A stretch of DNA of 64,000 bases from Spongilla lacustris. Lineage: Eukaryota; Porifera; Demospongiae; Spongillida; Spongillidae. The position numbers and the translations under genes are program-made. A model generated the notes under the pieces. It saw nothing but the letters and a program-made list of their open reading frames with translations. It searched no databases and was not told the DNA's origin. The stretch lies in assembly GCA_949361645.1 (NCBI GenBank), contig OX442415.1, forward strand, positions 10,829,071 to 10,893,070, read 5' to 3'. Shown here piece after piece: positions 42,661 through 55,386 of the stretch. The number at the start of each line of letters is the position of its first letter. Position 1 is the stretch's first letter.

Positions 42661-45600
42661 TTTGAATTAAAAGAGTTGGCCCAGAGAGGATTTCAAAATG
42701 CTGTCAGTTGGAAAAGTGATTACTTATATATGCACGGAAATCTATGCATGTAAATGTCACGTGCATTCTAAAGCCATACATATATGCGGAATTATGTAAC
42801 TGATATGCGGAAGAAGGGAATTGGCATTTTTATGGCAGCTGCATGCATGAGTGAATTAACTTTTCGAGTCTTGTTGAGGGCATACCATGTAAATGTGTTA
42901 TGACAGTTGTTATACATGTAAGCTGATATAGCACTTATTTATTCGACTGTCATATATACATTGGGAGTTATTATTTTTATTATTTTTATTTTTTACCTAG
43001 TCTTAATTTGTTAGGGTCAACTATCGATACGGTTGTGAGCTTTATTACATTTCTCAATGACTCTAAAGCTTACGGATAAGCTTCCTCACTGAACGGTACA
43101 TTAATGTTCAGGAAGAGGCGTGGTTACGTGGTTTAAATCTTTTCTAAGATGCACAATCATGAAATTTGTAAACATCGAAGGCTGTGCAAACCTTATAGAG
43201 TGTGTACGTACGCATATATTGGTTCAGTCTAGTATTGTAAGACCTTTAAAAACTTTACTCTTCCTTATATGAACGTGGCTTCAGTTTGTTCTGCTAGAAG
43301 CCCTTCGTTCGGCTCCAAGGGCAATGTAGCCATATTCATTTAATGAATAAGTGCCGATCGCTAGGTAAACCTAGCCTACCGCGTTCGCTAAGTTAAAGCC
43401 AGGTCCTAGTGTTTTTGAGGGGTCAAACGGCTTCCATGGATCAAAGATGCATGACGCCTATAGTACCGGGAGAAGAATATTTGTTCATCATCCGGCAAAA
43501 CGCCGCGAACGCTAGCTAGGTTAACCTTGCGTTTCTGCCGGTGTCGCAGGCGTGTGGCCTGGGTCTTTTTAACGAAGTAGTGACTTTATATAACACACTT
43601 TATGAGGCTATCTTTGAAGGGAACCTCTTGAGATGCATGCAACAAATTCACTGATCGAAGGTTAGACTGCCACAAAGAACCTGACTGGGTCTACTGGGGG
43701 AGTAAGCATGTGCTAAGAGTTTCATCTTTCATGGCTTCATCATGCTCTGTAACAGACGGGATTTGCGATGTAAAACACTGCGATTTCTAGGCTGGTTTTT
43801 AATTTCTTGTTTGGCACAAACTACTGAGACTTCGGCATATTTCATTTGGTCCTTGTGATGCCTTTTAGTTTGTCTAGAAAGAGTGGTGTGTACTCTGGAG
43901 AACGGCTTGTGGCAATAATCACACCAATCTTTATCTGTGTACCCTTTCTCCTTCGATGTATGGACCTTGAAATAAGATTATAAGACCAGACAACGGATGC
44001 TACTGTTAACCTTCGCAAAGGCGCGAATCTCATAAGTTCCTTGGGATTGTATTTCTACAGATCCGGGTTTGAAACAGGTTTCAGCCACTGAGCATATGGT
44101 ATAGGAATCGTTTAAAGCGACGGAGATGAGTTATACGATAGATAGTTTAAACTATCTATGGTTGTACGCTAAGTTGATTGACATAGTAACATTGATTGAC
44201 ATTTTAAAATTATAATTTCCATTCTAGGCCGGCCGGGCCTACGGCAGCCTTAATGTGGGTCCCCCCCCCCCCGCCCCCCATGCAGTTTGGGTCCAGGGGA
44301 ACCAAATCCAGCTAGGCATCTAGGTTCAGCTGCAGGTAGGGGGTGCGATTTCTGATGCATTCGCCGGTTTTTATATGATTTACACATTTCCTCAATTAAC
44401 GGTAAGTTTTTCACCAGACAGATTTATTTATGTACATAGTCAGCTGTGAACGGGGTCATAAAAAATGCTTATCGTGCTCTATTCTGATGCACATGTGCAA
44501 CGTACAGTGCGAGTAATACAAAAAGGTTCCAATAATTATTATTCAATAAAAGCTAGCATCCATAGAGTGCGTTTGTGCCTATTCAAGATAATGTATCATG
44601 CATACCAACATGCGGTTTCAGTATACACAACTGGTTCTTCATAAGCTCATCTCAGCTAACTAGTGCAGCCATCAGCTACAGCACATAAAGAATAACATAC
44701 ATATATATACTTCTGGAGACAGTACATCCCATGCAGGCAAAACTCATTGCTAGTATCCTCATCAATGCTGATTTCATACATAAATTACCTCACAGCTTAA
44801 ACCTAAAATTGACCATGCATTGATATAACTGCATGAATGAAATCTCTCTTAAGACGCCGCTCTATCTGATTTTGATTTTTGAGGTGTCAATGCAGTCTCA
44901 TAAACACACACATGCATCATTTAATGCTTACAGGTTATTCTAAGACCTTTTTAATTTTTAACTACATGCACATGTAATTTATTCTTCCTCATGTATAAAC
45001 ATGATGGCTTCAGTTTGTTCTGTCAGTATTGCAAGACCTTTGATAATTTACACTTCCTCATGAACATGGCTTCAGTTTGTTCTGCAAGAAGTCCTTCATT
45101 CAGTTCCTAGGGCCATGTGGCGACATCAATCTTTATGATGGTTTTAAAACATCATCTTGTAAATCCCTATGGCTAAGGTGCGGCTCCATAAGATATTGCA
45201 GGTGTCAATGCACATCGCATGACATACATTTTGTACATGCATGTAGTCGGATATACATTATTTTTATTGTGATTTATACTATACATCATTGGAAAGAGCA
45301 AAAACTCTACATTACTCTGTTACGTTATTTCGTGGTGATGCGTTTCCTTGCGAGCACCATGCTATTTGAAAAATCAAAAATAAAATGAATAGGGTATGCG
45401 AAACAAAAACTATCCTGATTGAGTTTAAAATCAGTATGAATAAGTGGGTAGCATTGACCGAAACCTTAAATCACATACATGTAGCCTCACTAATATTGTA
45501 CATACAAATGCATAAAATTGTGCTTCAAGATTGAAGTAAATTACACTTATTATTGGTCATGATAAGAAGGAAGGTCATTATGCCAAATAGTACGTGTCCA

Positions 45601-45899
45601 TCAGTTATAAAGTAGTACCAGGGTTATGGTCATCTAAATACCAAAGATGTTCAAAGTGAAGACCAATAATGGAGGATATATCTTGCAAAACGTTGAATAT
45701 TGTAGTTTTTTTGAGCCTCATGAAGTTCATTTCCTAAATTTTTTTACTGTCTCCTCTTCGGTTTCCCTGGGCCAAGAAGGGTTACTGGGCAAAGCTTGTT
45801 GAATTTTGATGTCTCCAGGCCACTCACCAATCTGTGCCACCATACAAGGAGTTGTTTATGTCTTGGCATCTGGTAAGGCCCCCCCATATATGCAAATTG

Positions 45900-46773
45900 T
45901 ACACGTCCATTACCTGAAAGATATAGGCACAATATATATATTGTGACTGCAACTGACTACTTTTCATGCCTGGCCTGATCTACAATCATATCAGATCAAG
46001 GAAGGGAATTTGTTGATCATCTATCAAATTAATTTCCTTCCTTTTTAAAAAGTATCCATACATGCTCACTGGGCAATTCCTTTTCAGCTGTTTATTTAAA
46101 CTCACTGTAATTGAGCGCAGGCAAACCAATGGTTTGGATGAGCGATTGAATCAAACGCTGACAAGAGCTCTTATAAAAATTTCTAAAGCCAAGGAAAACT
46201 GATGAAAACATAGATGCAGCCTTATATGCATATTGCATTGCTAAGCATGACTCATCTGATCGCAATTTAGCCCCTTCTTCATGATGTATAATTGACACCC
46301 TCATATGGAAATTGACCATGAAATCAGCCCCAAGACTAACACAGGTGCAAGCATGCCTACAAGTGACATGGAGGAAACTCTTGGTAACCTTGTATCAATC
46401 AGAAAGAAATATCATCTTGAAGCCCCTAAAAACATTCTATGCGCTCAACAACGACAAAAATCACAATGTGATGCCAAACTTGACACATTCATGTAAAGGT
46501 GGGGTGATAAAATTTAATTGTTATACATATTATTTCTATTTCTCAAATTTCCTGTAGAATTTAGTACTGGTACTAAGGTTTTGTTGAAGAATATGATAAA
46601 CACACATAGGATGGGAGGAAAATGGATACAAAGTGGCAAGGTCCTTATGAAGTTGTCCAAAGTTTAAGCAAAGGACGTTGCAAATTGAAGTTAGCTAGAG
46701 GTTGTATTTTGAAAAAGGCTTACAATAGTTTGGTACTGAAAGAATTTCTTGTACCAATAAAGGTGGGTAAATG
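45900..46773 (+). pseudogene. Ty3/gypsy-like integrase, broken, copy 2
   Basis: Same blocks as 19060-19945, including ATDYFSCLA-type start, GLDERLNQTLTRALIKISK, ENIDAALYAYCIAKHDSSD, QCDAKLDTF and the GTTVLLKN tail, with the same stops and the same intron-like insert. The shared damage dates the loss of function before the block duplication. Confidence 0.75.
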
Positions 46774-46834
46774 ATTACTGCACAATATGGTATGCTGTGA
46801 AATAGTTGCATGTAAACAATGATTTTTTCCACAA

Positions 46835-47305
46835 TGTACATATCAAAGCTAACATGGTACACACGCAGTACAGTGTACATATCAAAGCCTACATGGTACA
46901 CACGCAGTACAGTGTACATATCAAAGCCTACATGGTACACACACAGTACAGTGTACATATCAAAGCCAACATGGTACACACGCAGTACAGTGTACATATC
47001 AAAGCCTACATGGTACACACACAGTACAGTGTACATATCAAAGCCTACATGGTACACACACAGTACAGTGTACATATCAAAGCCTACATGGTACACACAC
47101 AGTACAGTGTACATATCAAAGCCTACATGGTACACACGCAGTACAGTGTACATATCAAAGCCTACATGGTACACACACAGTACAGTGTACATATCAAAGC
47201 CTACATGGTACACATACACTACAGTGTACATATCAAAGCCTACATGGTACACACACAGTACAGTGTACATATCAAAGCCTACATGGTACACATACAGTAC
47301 AGTGT
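46835..47305. repeat. 39-bp minisatellite, ~12 copies, copy 2
   Basis: Same unit as 20009-20464, with different positions of the variant units (ACACGCAG, GCCAACATGG, ACATACA), so the arrays have rearranged or exchanged units since duplication. Confidence 0.95.
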
Positions 47306-47388
47306 CCCCGTATTTAAAAGGGAGTACAACCATTAATTGAGAGGAAACAGTTGAGTAAATTAAATTTGTTTAGTTACTGTGGAATTCA

Positions 47389-47967
47389 GTGGTGTTCTTT
47401 CTGCCAGATGATGTTGACAGGGATTTTGGTGTCTGCAGTCATAGTTGTGATGCAGCTGGGGATGGTGATCGTGATGATGGTGATGGTGATGATGATGGTG
47501 ATGATGATGGTGATGGTAATGGTGATCATCATGATGGTAGTGATGATAAAGAAGCCTTAGATAATGGTGTTTGCAGAGGAAATCATGCACATCATCTACA
47601 TGAGGAATTGTATTCATCACAACTGTTACGTTTGTGGGGAACTGGTGCTGATACATGTATGTTGTGCTACAGAGCAGATGAAGATGAAGACTTTGATGTA
47701 GGTAATCAAATTATTTGTGTTCATAAATAAATTTAAATACATCTCAAAGCATATGAACAGTGTGAATCATTAGGATTGCAGGAAGGTGAATATGCTCAGA
47801 ATAAAGATACAACTGCTTCGGGGGATTTTGTTATTGTTAATGAAGAATATCAAGCAGAATTTGACAAATTCAAAGACAAAGTATTCACCATCCTTTCATT
47901 AAAGCCACTGACCTCATCAATATTTGGATGCAATTGCGTAAAACATCATTGCAGTCAGTGCATTTAG
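47389..47967 (+). CDS. acidic-protein gene, copy 2 (exons A and B)
   Basis: Exon A (47389-47697, after a GAATTCAG acceptor) encodes VFFLPDDVDRDFGVCSHSCD, a Gly/Asp tract from GATGGT repeats, then KEALDNGVCRGNHAHHLHEE and CMLCYRADEDEDFD, ending at GTAGGT. Exon B (47782-47967) continues in phase 0 with EGEYAQNKDTTASGDFVIVN, FTILSLKPLTSSIFG and CNCVKHHCSQCI before a stop. Compared with copy 1, exon B lacks 19 codons in frame and exon A lacks the frameshift. Cys/His content hints at metal binding, but no known spacing is met. Earlier exons were not identified. Confidence 0.45.
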
Positions 47968-50584
47968 AAATGTACTATTTAATACCTCAAGCTCAAACGG
48001 ATCATCTATGTCAGTGGATTTAAGATGCCACGGATCATTGTTATGTTGATGCAGTGTTTCAGAGGAAAGATTGCTCTCCATGAATACTGATGAAGTAGGG
48101 ATAGTGATGTATCATCACATAGATTCAGTACTATACTTACCTGTAGGTACTGGTTGGCAACAACAGAAATGCGAATCACTTGGCTTAATATTTCTCCATG
48201 GAAACAATTTAAAATGCAAGGATATACGATGCGAATAGGAATATAACAGGCTCGTAAGGCAAATTTTCGAAGCAGAGAAGATGGGAACTATTATTGCACA
48301 GATTCTAACGGGGTCACCAATAGGTTCGTCTTCTAGTAACTTCTCATAGATGTAGTCGATTGGTGAATGGGCAACAGATAATTGAAATCAGTGCAGCTAC
48401 TTCCATGCTCAGTACAACCATTTACACATTTTCACATAACGGGGGCACTTATCAGTGGTTGAGACACGCATCCTTTGAAAACGTTGGTGAAATTTGATTT
48501 AACACCGGATCCGCGAGAACTAACCATTTTTTAAGGGGTGTTTTGTAGAACCGCGTTTTGAAAAAAATAGTCGGAAATGTTCTAAAAGTTATAAAACATA
48601 TCTAGTATAGTGATTCAACCTTAATTATGATGTATGAGGAAATTTTAAGCTTTTTATCTACCTCGTAGGCTACCCAGCATTCGTACAAAGCGGAAAGGGT
48701 AAGAGCCGTCACCGTTATCGGTACACTTTTTTTCTATGGCATTCTACATGCTGAAAAACATCACATATGTCGCTTTATGTATTAAGTATGTCAATTTCAT
48801 ACTAAGGTTGGCTCTACATGACTATACCAGCACAAAACAAGTGTTGTAGGACAACAATGTATTTTATAACGGTCTGAGGCGAGGCAACGAATTGCGCATG
48901 CGCACACGGACTTCTTTTCAGGCCGTAGTTAAATTCATGCAGCAGCGCGCAACGAGCACTTCTAGACAATGATGCTAGCAAGGAACTAAATTTAACAGTG
49001 CAAGTGCAGTTACGTGTACAGACAATATATGGATTGAGTTAACTAAGTATTCATTGAGAAAACATGTGTTCTTCGATGCGCTTAATGAGCTCAGGCTTGT
49101 TTCCTGATTTCTTCATGCCATAGTTGTTAAGATACGCCTGTAGTTCAGACGTCTTCCACAAGGAAAGGTCCTTTGCATGGTCAAGATCCTCAAAGGAAAC
49201 TCTAGCCTTCTTCTTCTTGCCAATTGATCCTTCAGATTGAGGCCTTGGACCACGCTTACATCCACTTGTAGAAGTAGACACTTCTGTCATCTGGCCAATA
49301 GTTTGGTAGACAGCACGAATTTTCCCGGACAACGGTAGCTCACTTAATCTGATGGTCTTTTGTTTCTCCATCTCTTCAAGCCTGGAATACACTCCATCAG
49401 CAGATATTATTGATTTACCTTGCTCTTTGCTCTCACCAACTTTCCAGCACTCATTGATGATGATTTTTACCCTTGTTGTGAGTTCTGGTTGCATGTTCTT
49501 CCTTACATATGCCCATCCAGAATAGAAATTGGGCTCAAAAGTTGCAAATGCATCCTCATCATCTGTGGCAATGTGAGATGCTCTGTCAATAGCACTTGAA
49601 ACAGTGAGGTTCATTTGTCCCAGGAGTTTATCAGCATGCCTCATTGCATTACTGAGTGCATCATGGTACTTGCTGTTCTCCACCACAGATGTGCTTGTCA
49701 AGCAACTTTTGGGACTTGTAGTGATAGAAACACTTTGAACATTGCGGATAAACAGCTCTAATCTGCCTCAATGCCTCCTCATGTTCTTTTTGCTTTTCCA
49801 TTTTCTGCAACTCCTTGTTGGACTTGGTTCTCTCTGTGTACCTCTTCTTCACCATCCTGACCTTTGTGCACGCATCATTGCTGTCACTATTCAGTAACAC
49901 CGTTACTCCCGTGAAATTGATGCCATCCTCACCCATTGGAGTAATGAGTGATGATGCATGGCATGAAGGCACATGCACACTGAGAGATGGTATTTTCTGC
50001 CCAAGGCAATTGTAAAAAAGAATTTTCTGCTGGTTAGAAGCAGTTGTGATATACTGAGCAGCATAGAATTGTGTGATTCCATTTATGGAAGGGCATTTTG
50101 CAGATCGATATGGAGCGCAAAAATCTGGCTTTATCAGCAGCACAGTAGTGTTGGTGATGGACTTCTCCATCAATGCCACTGCACGCTGTTTTGGAGTGGA
50201 CACCTTCCGTCCACCATCTCCCTGCCTCAAATATGCTTCGATGTGTGTCTGCTGGTGAGAAAAATGAGTATCACAAACATCTTTCCCACTTTGTGCTTCA
50301 TTGTGGTAGTATGCCACAAGTTTGAAACCAGCAGCTGAGCACACATGAGGAAAAAGTAGCTTTGTTTGCTTTCCAGCAAGATTTCTGGCGTTGTCACTTT
50401 GAATGATTAACCTTGTAACATGAGGAAACCGAAATCTCAAAGCGTGCAATGCTGCCTCAAAGCATGACAGCACAACATTTGCGTCACATTTTTGCTCTCC
50501 TTGAACAATACAGTCTAAGAAGTGGAGAGTTGGTTCATTCTTTTCTTCATCGTCACGATATGCACCCACTTCTTCAGACTCAAT

Positions 50585-50950
50585 ATTGCCATGCTCACTA
50601 CCCTCACCCCCCACCTCATGCTCACTTCCCTCATACCCCCCTCATGCTCACTTCCCTCACCTCCCACCTCATGCTCACTTTCCTCACCCCTCACCTCATG
50701 CTCACTTCCCTCACTCTCAGTCTCATGTTCACTTCCCTCACCCCACACCTCATGCTCACTTCCCTCATCTCCACCTCATGCTCACTTCCCTCACCCCTCA
50801 CCTCATGCTCACTTCCCTCATCCCCCACCTCATGCTCACTTCCCTCACCTCCCACCTCATGCTCACTTTCCTCACCCCTCACCTCATGCTCACTTCCCTC
50901 ACCCTCAGTCTCATGCTCACACTCAGTCTCATGCTCACTTCCCTCACCCA
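50585..50950 (-). repeat. 27-30-bp coding minisatellite (acidic repeat)
   Basis: About 13 units of TCATGCTCACTTCCCTCACC plus a short variable part; on the minus strand they give GEGSEHEV(R/G)-type repeats. Unit lengths differ (26-30 bp), so the frame is lost and regained within the array, which makes it the main site of frame change in the transposase gene. Confidence 0.9.
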
Positions 50951-52705
50951 CAGTATCATGCTCACCATCTTCATCCCACCCGTACGTTTGTACTTGACCT
51001 TCCTCCTGCTCATATCCCATCTGATGCCTTTCTCCTTCAAGCACACTACCCTCATCCCACTTCTGTGCACCTTCCTCCTCACAAACATATTCATGTCCCT
51101 CACCCCATTCTTGCTCATCTCCATCATCCTTTACCTCATCCTCATCAAGCTCACTCAGAACACAACCATCACCCTCATCAAAATCGCAATCCTGTTCGAT
51201 ATCCACTGCCTCTGTCTGATTCTGATTCCGCAATCGTGCTTCTTCCAAACTGTAATCTATCTCTACATAGTGTTTGTCAGTACTTTCAGATGGACTGCTT
51301 ATCACATCCTCTTGAGTAGTGCTTGGTTTTATGAAAACACCAGCTCCCCACCACATCATTCCTTTTTTACCGTAATAGGAGTCACCTCCCTCTCGAAATC
51401 CCTTTGCTAGAAATTTCTGTTTGAAATCGTATACAATGTAGGCGGTACTTGAGTCCATTTCAGCAATGGCAAGCTTCATCCTGCGGGCTTGTTGAGCAGC
51501 TTGCATTACATGAGCCATATACCTGTATGAGCGACGCTCACATTGGTGTATGGTAAGGAGTAAATCAGCTATTTCCGGGAGCCGGGTAGGGTCAACATCA
51601 AGTTTGGTCACAGCCACATGCCTCAACCTGTCATAAAAGAGAAACGGACTTCGGCAAGCATAGCACTCAAGCCGCCCACCAGCCTTTGGGTTCTTATAAG
51701 GCTTCCTGTGAGGCACAAGATCAAGAGCATATACAGGTGAGTGTGTTGTAGCATTGTTGCTCTGCTGCACTACTGATCCCTTAGCCTGAGCACAACAGCT
51801 GAGCTGGCTTCGAACCATGCTTACTAAGGCCTCCTGTGTTGCTGGTTCATCCAATTTTTCCGGCAATGACACCAACTTCTCCAGCTCCTGATATGCCATG
51901 AACTGCTGGGCTTCATATTCTTGAGGCTGATGGAAGTCCTCACATTGGTCTTTGGTGTTCTCTCATGCCTTCACACCTTCTCTTGCATGCAGCACATAGC
52001 CGTAGCTAAGGAAGGTGTACACATCAGCACGGAGGCCACGCAGCTCATCACGCAGGGTGTGATCTACATCTGATGGAGGGGCAAGTGCATTGATCACTTT
52101 GTCCACAATGCTGAAATTGTCTATGTGAAAGTTCACCTTAATGTAATCCACCCCTGCCCGTGCCTCTTGTTGCTTACCACCACCAGTGATGTGTTTCACT
52201 ATGATGTAAAACAATGACCTGCTTATGTGTGCCTTTCCAGGTATGGCACCTTCATGCTTTGCAACGTACTCATTGTACATTGTTGCAATGTCATTTTTCA
52301 GTACAAGAGACCTCATTGCAAACACATTCTCGAGCTTCTTCCACTTTTCCTTTTTATTGGGGGTACGCTTTATAGCTTCCCATGCTAGCCGGCTGATGTT
52401 CTCATCACTATAGATGAATTCAACAGCAAATTCTATTACATCCTTAGGCACTCAAGACTGTGTTTTGCTGAAGTGTTGAATCTTTATGCCATGATCAAGG
52501 TATAACTTGTCGACCTTTGCCTGGAACATCAGCTTAGCTGCATGGTCTTTGTTGAGTGACAGCAAAGAAGCCACATACGTTATGGGAACATCAACAAAGG
52601 TAACAAGAAGCATCCTTGAATTGTAAGACGTGAGGAGCTTCTCTCCTTTTAGTATGTCGCTGAGGTTGGTTGGTATTGTGGTTAGTACCTGAGAATCCAT
52701 CATAT

Positions 52706-52963
52706 CACTGGCGGACGCAGGATTTAAAGAAAGGGGGGGTTGTAGTGGAGGGTGATCACCAAAAGGGGGAGGGTGCGGGAGGGGGATGTGCCCCCTCCCG
52801 CGCGAAGCGCGGAAGCTTTTGAAAACGTTAATTCGGTGTGCTAAAATGCATGAAAAAATTACGAGTTTTCAACTAGCTGAGCATGCTCGTTACTTTTTCA
52901 TTTACTTATGCCGCATTTTGCGTATTATGTAATAGGAGGAAAGGGGGGGTTGCAACCCCCCAA

Positions 52964-52998
<35 letters not shown>

Positions 52999-53005
52999 GC
53001 CAGTG
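52706..53005. mobile_element. 300-bp MITE inside the transposase gene
   Basis: Ends CACTGGCGGACG and CGTCCGCCAGTG, flanked by CATAT at 52701-52705 and 53006-53010. Next to the ends are G and C runs (AAGGGGGGGTTG and a 30-nt C tract). Removing it and one CATAT joins the flanking transposase frames without a shift, so it entered a then-open coding region. No coding capacity; the mobilising transposase is unknown. Confidence 0.92.
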
Positions 53006-54469
53006 CATATCGATTTGAGTTAATCCATGGCCAGCAAGAGCTTGGAGGCTGAATGACTTCTTTGAACCCTCATTGAGTCTCAAATTAGGTAGATGCACAT
53101 GCGCCCATGCCTTGATGCCTTTCCAAAAGATATTCTGTATTCTGGTCATACTGGCATGGTCGATCTCCTTGTCACTAGCGCATTCCACCTGCCGCCTAAT
53201 TTCAAGGAAGTGTTCGTATACTTTTTTCATACTCGTCGCAACCCATTGTCTTTAGCACGTGACAAATGTGTATTTGCGTCGATGATGCATAGTTGCTAGA
53301 GGCTTCATTCATCGTATCGAGCTCTGATGTCGGTTCGGCAACAAAATGTGATGTGCATGAAGCACGCCGCTCAGGATTTAACCGATGTGGTGTTTCCTGC
53401 TCTGCGCTAGCCTTCTTCGGGCGACCACGCGTACGGGGTTGGCACGTACAACACTTTGTGCAACTAGTCCCAGCATCGCACTTGTCACAAACGGGCTTCT
53501 TATGGATGCTGGAACAAGCAAGCGACATGATCGACTGCAATGACGTAACATTTCGGTCTGGGAACAAGTAATGACGGTAGGTTTTTTTTTTTTTGGTGTG
53601 CGAACAGAGCTTACTCTGAACATAAAATTGCTGTGCCATGTACATGAGTTAGATACAAATGAAATGGCGCGCTCAGAGTATTATAAAACATCCGTTTAAA
53701 AAAGTGTATATTTTTACTTGCGACAATCGCGATATTGCAAACCGCGTCTCTTCAAACAAATGCAGGTTGGTGTGTGTACTAGATATGTGGTTGAAAGATG
53801 CACTAAAAGACTCAGCGAGAGTTGGGCTATCCGAATATGTATACCAAAATGCAATAAACACGTTTCCGACTAATTTTCCAAAAAAGATGTTCTACAAAAA
53901 AAATGGTTAGTTCCCGTGGATCCGGTGTTAACAAATATCGGAAATCATTTTTGAACCTGTAAGCATACATGTATTGGTGTTTATACATGCTTTTGCTCAT
54001 TCAATCTGAATAAATCATCTGCATGATAGATGAATTTGGCAAGATTTCTTCTGTTAACTATAACCACCATCGCAAAGATATATCCCTCAAAAAAAAAATT
54101 ATAAAGCCGAAATCATTCAAACACAATCATAGACTCTACCGGAGTGCCAGTGATTCCTGGCGATCGTTCATCTTAAGGTGTCTGAGATAAAATTTTCTGG
54201 GGTAGGAATCCCCGTAGGATAAATTGTACTACAGCTAGGATATAATATCGGGCCGGTTATTATATCTAGTGCAATTTATCCGGGCGGATAAAATATACTG
54301 GGATAAAGTGTACCGTGACACCAGGACATTAATTAAATAGAGCTCTTCGCCAGATCTAGCTAACCGACAACTTACTTCTAGCATAGCTGGTTAAAGCTAA
54401 ACGGTCCTTTCTCACTACCCGGTACACTTTTGGCAAGGCCGGTACACTTTTCAAACTACAATTGTCAGT

Positions 54470-54795
54470 ATCGTGCGGTACAATTTTCTCCCGATATGAT
54501 TTTTGTGTGACAGCCCACATGTACAGCCGCAAAAATCTGAATGCTCAACTACTTAGTAATAGAGTGAGAGAGTTTCTAGCTCAATGTTGGCGTGAGGGAG
54601 AGGCAAAAAATGTTGACGGGAGGAAAACCAAATCTCGTACAAAAGTCAGTATCTGCGGAAGCTGTACAGTTCAGAAATGACCCATTTGAAGGCGCCCTTG
54701 CTAAAAAAAATACAGCACAAGCTCAAGACCTCTGGCAACAAAGCAGATTTGATAGAACGCATACATAAGCATCTGAATTGTATTGCATTGCAAAG
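54470..54795 (+). pseudogene. SAP-domain fragment of a related transposase
   Basis: The plus strand carries LLSNRVREFLAQCWREGEAK, then after a one-base frame change LKKIQHKLKTSGNKADLIER and IHKHLN. These align in order with the C-terminal end of the 5.4-kb element's gene (NECWKVGESKEQGKS and the SAP motif ELQAYLNNYGMKKSGNKPEL). It lies just beyond the right edge of block copy 2, in the opposite orientation to the insertion, so it comes from a separate, older element of the same family. Confidence 0.6.
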
Positions 54796-54964
54796 CTGAC
54801 TTTTGAAATGCAAACTGCTCATGACATTATACCCTTTACTTCTATATTCTCCTTCATATAGGGTATTTATGTAGATGCTGAGGATAAAAGGAACCCATGC
54901 ATGTACTTGCCTTGTGTATATATGGCCAAATACTAGTTGCAACTGCTGAATTATAGCAGAAAAA

Positions 54965-55170
54965 GAATATGACCAAGAATGGCCCAGCTTGGGCGGGAGT
55001 TCATTCCCCCAGCTGTAGAGACTTATGATGGTTGGGGCTAAGAGAAAAGGCACAGGACACTTTATTCAATTGTACCAGCAGGAGGTTAGCAGTATACATG
55101 TAGGTTCAGCCTCCATGTAGTTTGATGGAGAATGCTCGGGCTGTCCTTGCAAGGTCCAGCTGGCCTGCTA
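54965..55170 (+). pseudogene. LINE-like pol tail fragment (family 2)
   Basis: AQLGREFIPPAVETYDGWG corresponds to CAELGWVSIPLAVETYGCWG of the copy at 24301. The following GGTTCAGCCTCCATGTAG matches the LYGRLNLT-encoding end. Stops within; a short relic. Confidence 0.5.
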
Positions 55171-55386
55171 GCTGAGCTATTATATTGCTTGTGTGCTGAC
55201 ATAATGCTTATGTGGTTGTGTAAAATAAAATCTTTCTGTCGTAATTACTGATTTACAATAAAAGTTTTACAACTGTACATGTACGTGTGATGTACACATT
55301 TATAATGATGTATTTACTAAAATTTGTAATGAGAAATTAGTACGTTCGGCATATATATCTGCATGTCTATCTCCGCATATCTTATA

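Larger units (their letters stand above)
49051..53645 (-). pseudogene. transposase-like gene of the TTAA element, interrupted
   Basis: Minus strand, N to C: a Cys-rich finger CDKCDAGTSCTKCCTC with an AT-hook-like TRGRPKK (~53450); helical middle parts; FHIDNFSIVDKVINALAPPS (~52100); QCERRSYRYMAHVMQAAQQA and YYGKKGMMWWGAGVF (~51400); an acidic repeat (GEGSEHEV units); a DDE-like block IIQSDNARNLAGKQT...HNEAQSGKDVCDTHFS (~50300); a C2HC finger CSKCFYHYKSQKLLDKHICG; and a SAP domain WKTSELQAYLNNYGMKKSGN...LIKRIEEH at the end. Breaks: a frame change in an A6 run near 53220, the MITE at 52706-53005, in-frame TGA stops at 52452-52454 and 51960-51962, frame changes in the acidic repeat and near 49690. 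Unbroken it would exceed 1400 codons. The DDE and DNA-binding roles are inferred from motif order. Confidence 0.75.
48503..53927 (-). mobile_element. 5.4-kb DNA transposon with TTAA target duplication
   Basis: Inverted termini begin CACCGGATCC(G/A)CG(A/G)GAACT and run about 30 bp into AACCATTTTTT, with a further shared TTTTGTAGAAC after an 8-bp indel. TTAA flanks both ends (48499-48502 and 53928-53931), while the uninterrupted copy of the host block has a single TTAA at 21756-21759, which proves the ends. The inside is one large minus-strand gene (49051-53645) with ~550 bp (left) and ~280 bp (right) of non-coding ends. TTAA targets are typical of piggyBac and Kolobok, but the CACC ends and the SAP-tailed protein do not obviously fit either, so the superfamily is left open. 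Confidence 0.93.
41964..54443. repeat. 7-kb duplicated block, copy 2 (with 5.4-kb insertion)
   Basis: Collinear with 14920-22303. After removing the insertion 48503-53927 plus one TTAA it is about 7.05 kb. Differences: lacks copy 1's 18860-19073 segment, lacks ~85 bp corresponding to 21530-21615, and lacks 57 nt in acidic-gene exon B. The GIY-YIG gene and acidic exon A are better kept here. The sequences beyond the right end differ completely (SAP-type relic here, LINE relic in copy 1). Confidence 0.9.

Noticed and set aside
50449..51410. Plus-strand frames of 180-275 codons rich in His, Ser, Pro and Leu
   Set aside because: They are the antisense of the acidic minisatellite and transposase frame on the minus strand, which carries recognisable domains.
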